From positions 1 through 5,193 of the forward strand of contig DAOUEW010000167.1 of the NCBI GenBank assembly GCA_034430275.1: DNA of 5,193 nt, read 5' to 3'. How positions within the stretch are numbered: the stretch's first letter is position 1; every line of letters begins with the position of its first letter. The notes beneath the pieces are model-generated. The model was given only the letters and a program-made list of their open reading frames with translations, was not told where the DNA came from and did not search any database. The stretch is from JAUVXJ01 sp034430275. Its GTDB lineage: Bacteria; Chloroflexota; Anaerolineae; UBA7937; B3-Chlor. Of this stretch, positions 1-4,319 are shown one piece after another. The translations under genes were made by a program, and so were the position numbers.

Positions 1-645
1 CTGTTGGCCTCGAGCTCTCCGCGCCGGAGAGAGCTTCTCCATCTCCTGGGTCTTCCCTTCACAGCGACCGCTCCCCATGGGGAAGAGACCACAGCTCCGA
101 GTGGCGATGCACGGCAGCAGGCCTCGCACCTGGCTCGGAGAAAGGCGTTGTCGCTGCCAGGCCGGCACGCCGACGAGATCATCGTGGCCGCAGACACACT
201 CGTAGTGCTAGAGGGCCGCGTCCTAGGCAAGCCAGAGGACGCTGCCTCGGCCCGAGGGGTGCTGCGGGCTCTCCGTGGCCGCCAGCATCAGGTGATCACC
301 GGCCTCGCAGTGCTCCCTCCAGCGAGAGGCATGCCAGCGGTGAAGGTTGCGCAAACGCGGGTGTGGATGAGGCGGTATGGAGATGACGAGATCGCGGCCT
401 ACATAGCCAGGGGCGAACCCTTTGACAAAGCCGGCTCCTACGCCATTCAGGACCCGCTCTTCCGTCCCGTGGAGAGAATCCAGGGCTGCTATGCCAACGT
501 CATGGGGCTTCCTCTCTGCCACCTCTTCTGCGCGCTCCAACGAGTAGGCGTGAGTGTGCCAGCATCACTGCCACAGGTCTGCGAAGCGCATACAGGACAC
601 AGATGCCTGGTCGCCGAGGCCATCCTCCGCTCGGGGAATCGTTGA
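1..645 (+). CDS. maf: Maf-family nucleoside triphosphate pyrophosphatase (5' partial)
   Basis: Cytoplasmic housecleaning enzyme that hydrolyses non-canonical or excess nucleoside triphosphates to the monophosphate plus pyrophosphate. Residues are counted from the codon at base 1. The fragment opens at the family's N-terminal signature LLASSSPRRRELL, so only a few codons (normally M plus 1-4 residues) lie outside the window. The TTG at base 4 is an internal codon rather than the start. Other family motifs are AADTLVV (63-69) with the catalytic-base Asp65, GKP (76-78), EPFDKAGSYAIQ (139-150) and NVMGLPL (166-172). The DKAGSYAIQ form fits the YhdE-like dTTP/UTP-type branch better than the YceF-type. 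Past the usual end there is a tail of about 30 residues with Cys194 and Cys202. The TGA stop lies inside the -35 box of the next gene's promoter. Family assignment is secure; substrate is inferred. Confidence 0.95.
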   Translation: MLASSSPRRRELLHLLGLPFTATAPHGEETTAPSGDARQQASHLARRKALSLPGRHADEIIVAADTLVVLEGRVLGKPEDAASARGVLRALRGRQHQVITGLAVLPPARGMPAVKVAQTRVWMRRYGDDEIAAYIARGEPFDKAGSYAIQDPLFRPVERIQGCYANVMGLPLCHLFCALQRVGVSVPASLPQVCEAHTGHRCLVAEAILRSGNR

Positions 646-670
646 CTTTGCCACTGGACCGTGATACACT
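642..670 (+). promoter_or_regulatory. sigma70-type promoter with extended -10 for the sugar kinase
   Basis: TTGACT (642-647) is followed by a 17-bp spacer and TACACT (665-670), with an extended -10 TG at 662-663. The -35 box contains the TGA stop of maf. The predicted start is A677, giving a 5' UTR of about 21 nt before the ATG at 698. The spacer begins with TTGC (648-651), a feature shared with the other two promoters in the window. Confidence 0.6.
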
Positions 671-697
671 TGTCCGAGGCTCTGAGAGCTGGTAGAA

Positions 698-1723
698 ATG
701 ACAGAGACGAGCGTAGACAAACACGCCTTGCTGGAAGCGCTGCCCAGGCTGCGGGGCAAGAGGATCCTGGTTCTGGGCGATCTCTTCCTCGACGAATACG
801 TGGTCGGCCAAGCGACGAGACTGTCCAGAGAGGCGCCCGTTCCGGTACTGGAGTTCAGCCGCCGGTTCCACGTGCCGGGAGGCGCAGCCAACCCCGCCCA
901 GAACGTCTGTGCCCTGGGAAGCACTGCCTATCAAGTAGGTGTCGTGGGAGGCGATGAGTCGGGTCGAAGGCTGACAGAGCACCTGGAGCGTGCTGGCATC
1001 GTGACGGACAGTCTGGTCACGGACCCCGACCGCCTCACCACCGCCAAGACTCGCGTCGTCGCCGAGGGCACACTGGTCTTTCCCCAGCAGCTTGCCCGCA
1101 TCGACAAGCTGGACAGGCGACCTCTCGACAGCGGGGTGGTCTCACAGCTCGTAGCCCGTTTCGAGGAGATCAGCCCTCGCGTCGATGCGGTCCTGTTGTC
1201 GGACTACAAGACAGGTGTGGTGAACGAAGAGACCATCGCGGCAGCCCTTCGTCTCTCCCGCGAGCGCGGCACCCTGACCACTGTGGATTCTCAGGGCGAC
1301 CTTCATAAGTTCGCCGGCTTCGATGTGGTGAAGTGCAACCGACGCGAAGCCGAGGCTCAGTTGGGCAGAGAACTGGCCAGCGACGCCGGTTTCGAGGAAG
1401 GCGGACAACGCCTCCTGGCCGAGCTGGGGTCGTCGGCGGTGATTCTTACGCGCGGCGGTGACGGGATGTCGCTGGTCAGCAAAGAACAAGGCACTTATCA
1501 CATCCCCGCCGCGAATCGCACCGAGGTCTTCGACGTCACAGGTGCCGGCGACACAGTGATCGCTGTGGTCACCCTGGCCCTGGCGGCAGGGTTGGGCATC
1601 GGAGAGGCAGCCCACCTGGCCAACTACGCTGCCGGCCTGGTGGTGCGAAGGCTGGGCAACGCGACGCCCAGCGAAGAGGAGCTGGCCTGGGCCATAGAGC
1701 GCTGGTCGCAGTCCGATCTTTGA
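698..1723 (+). CDS. PfkB-family carbohydrate kinase, HldE/RfaE kinase-domain type
   Basis: ATP-dependent cytoplasmic sugar kinase of the ribokinase fold, 341 residues. The best match from memory is the N-terminal kinase domain of HldE (RfaE), which makes D-glycero-D-manno-heptose 1,7-bisphosphate from the 7-phosphate. Supporting motifs, in order: GDLFLDEYVVG (27-37), LSREAPVPV (42-50), the substrate-loop GGAAN (61-65), SDYKTG (168-173), NRREAE (214-219), TRGGDGM (251-257) and the PfkB signature DVTGAGDT (279-286) with catalytic-base Asp285. The protein stops after the kinase domain, so there is no fused nucleotidyltransferase domain as in E. coli HldE; this resembles the split HldA arrangement. 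The ATG at 698 is preceded by only a weak GAGAG (684-688), but the short predicted leader and the alignment of the N-terminus support it. The exact sugar substrate is not proven; another phosphosugar is possible. Confidence 0.88.
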   Translation: MTETSVDKHALLEALPRLRGKRILVLGDLFLDEYVVGQATRLSREAPVPVLEFSRRFHVPGGAANPAQNVCALGSTAYQVGVVGGDESGRRLTEHLERAGIVTDSLVTDPDRLTTAKTRVVAEGTLVFPQQLARIDKLDRRPLDSGVVSQLVARFEEISPRVDAVLLSDYKTGVVNEETIAAALRLSRERGTLTTVDSQGDLHKFAGFDVVKCNRREAEAQLGRELASDAGFEEGGQRLLAELGSSAVILTRGGDGMSLVSKEQGTYHIPAANRTEVFDVTGAGDTVIAVVTLALAAGLGIGEAAHLANYAAGLVVRRLGNATPSEEELAWAIERWSQSDL

Positions 1724-1748
1724 GCTTGCTCGCCCGATATGCTATCAT
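1720..1748 (+). promoter_or_regulatory. sigma70-type promoter with extended -10 for the lipoprotein gene
   Basis: TTGAGC (1720-1725) is followed by a 17-bp spacer and TATCAT (1743-1748), with an extended -10 TGC at 1740-1742. The -35 box contains the TGA stop of the kinase gene. The predicted transcription start is G1755, which is also the first paired base of the hairpin at 1755-1798. The spacer begins CTTGCTC-like, as in the promoter at 4146. Confidence 0.65.
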
Positions 1749-1754
1749 AGTCCG

Positions 1755-1798
1755 GGCCGTGCGCAGCCACGGTTCATCCCGTCATCTGCGGCACGGCC
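1755..1798 (+). promoter_or_regulatory. 5'-terminal stem-loop in the lipoprotein mRNA leader
   Basis: GGCCGTGCGCAG (1755-1766) pairs with CTGCGGCACGGCC (1786-1798): 12 base pairs with a single bulged G at 1790. Inside the 19-nt loop, ACGG (1769-1772) can pair with CCGT (1779-1782). There is no T-run, so it is unlikely to be a terminator. The ribosome binding site (AGGAAGGG, 1811-1818) lies outside the stem and stays free. It starts at the predicted +1, so an mRNA-stabilising 5' hairpin is the simplest reading. Confidence 0.55.
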
Positions 1799-1822
1799 AA
1801 TACCCGAAGAAGGAAGGGAACA

Positions 1823-2236
1823 ATGAAGCGGTTACTCCTACTCGTTGTCTTGCTCGTGGCGGCGTCGATTCTCGCCTGCGACTTCAGCGCTAGTGTTGGC
1901 GACGTAGGTGAGGGCCTGAAAACGGCAGTGGTCTGCGCCTCCCTCGCCGACGACTACGCACCGGTAGGCCCCACGGACGTCTTTGCCCCTGAAGATGACT
2001 TCAACATCTCCGTCGAATACGCCGACCTGGAGGAGGCGCAAAGCATCGGCGTGAAGTGGTTCCAGGAAGACGACCTCCTCTACGAGCTAACCGTCGAGTT
2101 GGACGCCTCCAACGCCGGGGACGGTTATGCTGGCTTCACACTGACCAACGACGCACTCTGGTCGACGGGCAACTACCACGCCGATATCTATCTGGATGGG
2201 GAATTCGACCACACGGCAGAGTTCCGCGTGGAGTAG
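1823..2236 (+). CDS. small acidic lipoprotein, function unknown
   Basis: A 137-residue secreted lipoprotein. The N-terminus MKRLLLLVVLLVAASILAC is a signal peptide with lipobox ILAC; Cys19 would be lipidated after cleavage, anchoring the protein on the outer face of the cytoplasmic membrane. The mature part is extremely acidic: I count 27 Asp/Glu against 3 Lys/Arg in 119 residues. From about residue 50 the pattern looks like one beta-sandwich domain: FAPEDDFNISVEY, then VKWFQ, and an ending GNYHADIYLDGEF followed by TAEFRV, with alternating hydrophobic residues. Such folds often bind partners rather than catalyse, but I do not recognise a named family. The ATG has a strong Shine-Dalgarno AGGAAGGG (1811-1818), and the signal peptide confirms the start. 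It has its own promoter and a structured leader. Secretion is clear; function is unknown. Confidence 0.85.
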   Translation: MKRLLLLVVLLVAASILACDFSASVGDVGEGLKTAVVCASLADDYAPVGPTDVFAPEDDFNISVEYADLEEAQSIGVKWFQEDDLLYELTVELDASNAGDGYAGFTLTNDALWSTGNYHADIYLDGEFDHTAEFRVE

Positions 2237-2300
2237 GGCTTCGAACCCACGTGGGCACCAGGATCAGGGTGGCAACGGCACTGGCGCTCTGATTACTACA

Positions 2301-2337
2301 GGCATGGGGCTCGTCCGCGCGGACTGCAGCCCATGCC
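2301..2337 (+). terminator. large GC-rich hairpin between lipoprotein and thiolase genes, possible terminator
   Basis: GGCATGGGGCT (2301-2311) pairs with AGCCCATGCC (2328-2337) with one bulged G. Its interior holds a perfect 12-bp palindrome, GTCCGCGCGGAC (2313-2324). It lies 64 bp after the lipoprotein stop and 84 bp before the thiolase start. No T-run follows, so intrinsic termination is uncertain; an operator or mRNA-processing site is also possible. The rest of 2237-2421 holds a second palindrome, CCCACGTGGG (2246-2255), and no promoter as clear as the other three. Confidence 0.35.
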
Positions 2338-2421
2338 CCATGGCTACCTTTACTGGGCTGACCTCTGAGTGGGGTCTGGCGTATCTCGCCTGGGCGACAT
2401 TGAAATAACGGGAGGTTATGT

Positions 2422-3582
2422 ATGGGAAGAGTAGGGATCATTGGAGTCGGGCAAAGCGCCTTCGTGCGCGGGTACCCTGGCTCGATCAGGGAGCTTGCCT
2501 ACGAAGGGTTCAAGGAGGCTATGGAGGATGCGCAGATCTCCAACGAGGACATCGACGCATCCATCGTCTGTTCTGCCCCGGAGTATGACAAGCAGAGGTC
2601 TCCCGCTGGGGTTTTGGCCGAGTACCTCGGTCTCATCCCGCAGCCCACGTTCTACGTAGAGAGCGTCTGCTCCTCCAGCAGCACAGGCCTCAAAGTGGCT
2701 TATTCCATGATCAAGGCCGGCCTTCACGACGTCGTGTGCGTGCTGGGCTTCCAGAAGATGTCCGAGATCTCCTCTGCGGAATCACAAGAACGCATGGGTC
2801 GAGGAGCGGACATCCAGTGGGAGTCCCCGTTTGGCACCATGATGCCCGCCTACTACGCCATGTACGCCCGGGCGCACATGGCCAAGTATGGGAGCACCGA
2901 GGAAGACCTGGCTCTGATCAGGATCAAGGCCGCTACTTACGGGCAGATGAACAAGAAGGCCGTCTACAGGAAGCCGGTGACCATGGAGCAGATCTTCGAT
3001 CCTGAGAGACCTCCGGTCGCCACACCTCTCAAGGTCTTCGACTGCTGTGCCAACGCCGACGGCTCCTCCTGCATCATTGTGGCCAGCGAGGAGAAGGCCA
3101 AAGCGCTATGCGAGAAACCCGTCTGGATCCTAGGGTTGGGAGCCGCCTCGGAGGCGGTGAACATGGCCGGGCGAGACCTCTTCACCGGGCTGAGTGTGGC
3201 CATCGAGGCCGGCAAACAGGCCTACGAGATGGCGGGCGTCGGCCCCGAGGATATCGACGTGGCCGAGGTGCACGACTGCTTCACCATTGCCGAGATGATG
3301 GCCTACGAGAATCTGGGCTTCGCCAAGCCCGGCGAGGGCAAAGAGCTGATCGGGGCCAAGGAGACCTACAAAGAGGGCAAGATCCCCGTGAACGTGGATG
3401 GCGGACTGCTCTCCAAGGGCCATCCCATCGGGGCCACCGGTGGGTCCCAGATCAGGACCATCGTGCTCCAACTCAGGGGGGACGCAGGCCCCATGCAGGT
3501 GGAGAACCCTGAGATCGGTCTCGTGCACAACATCGGCGGCGTGGGCCTCTACGGCAACGTCACCATCCTCGGGAGGTCATGA
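2422..3582 (+). CDS. thiolase-family protein (SCP-x / archaeal acetyl-CoA acetyltransferase type)
   Basis: A cytoplasmic CoA-dependent thiolase, 386 residues, making or breaking a C-C bond between acyl-CoA units. The catalytic set of the SCP-x/archaeal branch is visible: nucleophile Cys83 in ESVCSSSSTG (80-89), HDCF (284-287), GHPIGATGG (333-341) with His334, and HNIGGVG (369-375) near the C-terminus, where classical thiolases carry a CxG motif. Length fits this branch. The start ATG at 2422 has GGGAGG (2410-2415) six bases upstream; an ATG at 2418 is out of frame. The next gene is a DUF35 protein one base downstream. In archaea, thiolase and DUF35 form a complex with HMG-CoA synthase, while related bacterial pairs act in acyl-CoA or steroid side-chain degradation. 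No HMG-CoA synthase gene is adjacent here, so direction and substrate are open. Confidence 0.93.
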   Translation: MGRVGIIGVGQSAFVRGYPGSIRELAYEGFKEAMEDAQISNEDIDASIVCSAPEYDKQRSPAGVLAEYLGLIPQPTFYVESVCSSSSTGLKVAYSMIKAGLHDVVCVLGFQKMSEISSAESQERMGRGADIQWESPFGTMMPAYYAMYARAHMAKYGSTEEDLALIRIKAATYGQMNKKAVYRKPVTMEQIFDPERPPVATPLKVFDCCANADGSSCIIVASEEKAKALCEKPVWILGLGAASEAVNMAGRDLFTGLSVAIEAGKQAYEMAGVGPEDIDVAEVHDCFTIAEMMAYENLGFAKPGEGKELIGAKETYKEGKIPVNVDGGLLSKGHPIGATGGSQIRTIVLQLRGDAGPMQVENPEIGLVHNIGGVGLYGNVTILGRS

Positions 3583-3583
3583 C

Positions 3584-4021
3584 ATGGCGAAAGGCAAGAA
3601 AGAAGTAGACGACCGCTTCGGAAGGTTCGGGACCGTTAGCTTCACCTCCATATCCAAGGTCAACGACTTCATAGACTACCTAGCCCAGGGGAAGGTCATG
3701 GGCACCAGGTGCAAGCAGTGCGGAGCGACCCACTTTCCTCCTGTCGCCGACTGCGCCGAGTGTCTGTCCAGCAACGTGGAGTGGTTCGAGGTCACAGGCA
3801 CGGGAAAGCTGGTCAGCTTCAGCACGCTAACGTACGGCCCTGTGGGCTTCGAGGACGATCTGCCCTACGCTATCGCCCTTCTGGACTACGGGGACTACAA
3901 GGTCTTCGGCCGCATCGCCAAGGACATCCCTGAGAAAGAGCTCAGCATCGGCATGGCCATGAAGACCGAACCTCTCACACTGCCCAACGGCCAACTCAGC
4001 TACGTCTTCTCCAAGGCCTAG
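3584..4021 (+). CDS. Zn-ribbon / OB-fold DUF35-family thiolase partner
   Basis: A 145-residue protein with the DUF35 layout: an N-terminal helical segment (about 20-38), a rubredoxin-like zinc ribbon with Cys43-x2-Cys46 and Cys57-x2-Cys60, then an OB-fold (about 67-142) containing TGTGKLVSFSTLTYGP and PYAIALLDY. Family members bind acyl-CoA and bridge thiolase to partner enzymes, allowing transfer of the acyl-CoA intermediate. The gene starts one base after the thiolase stop, and its Shine-Dalgarno GGGAGG (3571-3576) lies within the last thiolase codons, so translation is probably coupled. The frame stays open upstream to 3398, but that part overlaps the thiolase and is not used: the ATG at 3584 has the binding site and gives the normal family length. 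A strong terminator follows 20 bp downstream. Confidence 0.93.
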   Translation: MAKGKKEVDDRFGRFGTVSFTSISKVNDFIDYLAQGKVMGTRCKQCGATHFPPVADCAECLSSNVEWFEVTGTGKLVSFSTLTYGPVGFEDDLPYAIALLDYGDYKVFGRIAKDIPEKELSIGMAMKTEPLTLPNGQLSYVFSKA

Positions 4022-4041
4022 AGCAACCCATTCCGTTGTCT

Positions 4042-4079
4042 AGAAGCCGGGGGCCCACCGCCCCGGCTTCTTCGTTGTT
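4042..4079 (+). terminator. intrinsic terminator of the thiolase-DUF35 operon
   Basis: AGAAGCCGGGG (4042-4052) pairs perfectly with CCCCGGCTTCT (4061-4071), an 11-bp stem with an 8-nt loop. It is followed by an interrupted T-rich tail (TTCGTTGTT). It begins 20 bp after the DUF35 stop codon. Confidence 0.82.
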
Positions 4080-4145
4080 GGGCCTCTTGGTACGCGCTCA
4101 GCAGAGTCAAGGCAGGTCTCGTGTGACTTACAGGGGCCCCATTGC

Positions 4146-4174
4146 TTGACCTTGCTCCTCGGATATGGTACAAT
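4146..4174 (+). promoter_or_regulatory. strong sigma70-type promoter with extended -10 driving the 4181 leader
   Basis: TTGACC (4146-4151) is followed by a 17-bp spacer and TACAAT (4169-4174), with an extended -10 TGG at 4166-4168. This is the closest to consensus in the window. The predicted +1 is G4181. The spacer begins with TTGC (4152-4155) and carries GATATG just before the -10 box, as in the promoter at 1720. Between 4080 and 4145, upstream of it, I see no gene and only the short palindrome GGGGCCCC (4133-4140). Confidence 0.72.
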
Positions 4175-4180
4175 GGGTTA

Positions 4181-4301
4181 GTGTGTTCCTGCGAAGGAAT
4201 TTGCTCAACACGAAGCAGTGGACTGTCGCCGGCGCCGTTCGCGCCTACCTGCGTACCTACGTCCTGACATTCCGATCCAGTCGGTCGGGATGTCTTTTTT
4301 T
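4181..4301 (+). ncRNA. structured 5' leader ending in a terminator: candidate attenuator/riboswitch or small RNA
   Basis: A transcript from the promoter at 4146 would begin at G4181 and meet a strong terminator about 120 nt later, before the next gene. Visible structure: GTGT (4181-4184) with ACAC (4208-4211), enclosing TTCCT/AGGAA (4186-4190 with 4195-4199) capped by a GCGA tetraloop of GNRA type; GGCGC (4231-4235) with GCGCC (4241-4245); and a near-repeat TACCTGCG/TACCTACG (4246-4261). I found no T-box, SRP, TPP or other known riboswitch signature. The alternative is a stand-alone RNA of about 120 nt. All three forward frames are open through most of it, so a leader peptide cannot be excluded. 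Confidence 0.5.
4266..4301 (+). terminator. classical intrinsic terminator upstream of the secreted-protein gene
   Basis: GACATTCCGA (4266-4275) pairs with TCGGGATGTC (4285-4294): ten pairs including one G-U, a 9-nt loop, then seven T residues (4295-4301). The 5' arm's CCGA (4272-4275) could instead pair with the first of two tandem TCGG copies (4281-4284), giving a competing shorter hairpin. It ends only five bases before the AGGAG (4306-4310) of the next gene, as attenuator terminators often do. Confidence 0.85.
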
Positions 4302-4319
4302 GTCCAGGAGTGAGGGACT

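Noticed and set aside
500..982. Minus-strand open frame of 160 residues across the maf/kinase junction
   Set aside because: It is opposite two well-supported genes and has no recognisable motifs; long antisense frames are common in GC-rich DNA.
2238..2260. tRNA-like 3' end (TTCGAAC followed by ACCA)
   Set aside because: The T-stem does not pair properly and no matching acceptor 5' strand or anticodon arm lies upstream, where the sequence is lipoprotein coding.
2358..2387. Possible promoter CTGACC with TATCTC before the thiolase
   Set aside because: The spacing is 18 bp, the -10 match is poor, and it lacks the TGN and TTGC elements of the other three promoters.
3398..3583. Upstream extension of the DUF35 reading frame
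   Set aside because: It overlaps the strongly supported thiolase C-terminus, has a low-complexity Pro/Ser-rich composition, and the ATG at 3584 has a good ribosome binding site and gives the normal family length.
4181..4265. SRP RNA or T-box homology in the leader
   Set aside because: GAAGGAA and GAAGCAG are reminiscent of SRP RNA, but the order and pairing do not form the conserved apical domain, and no T-box antiterminator sequence is present.
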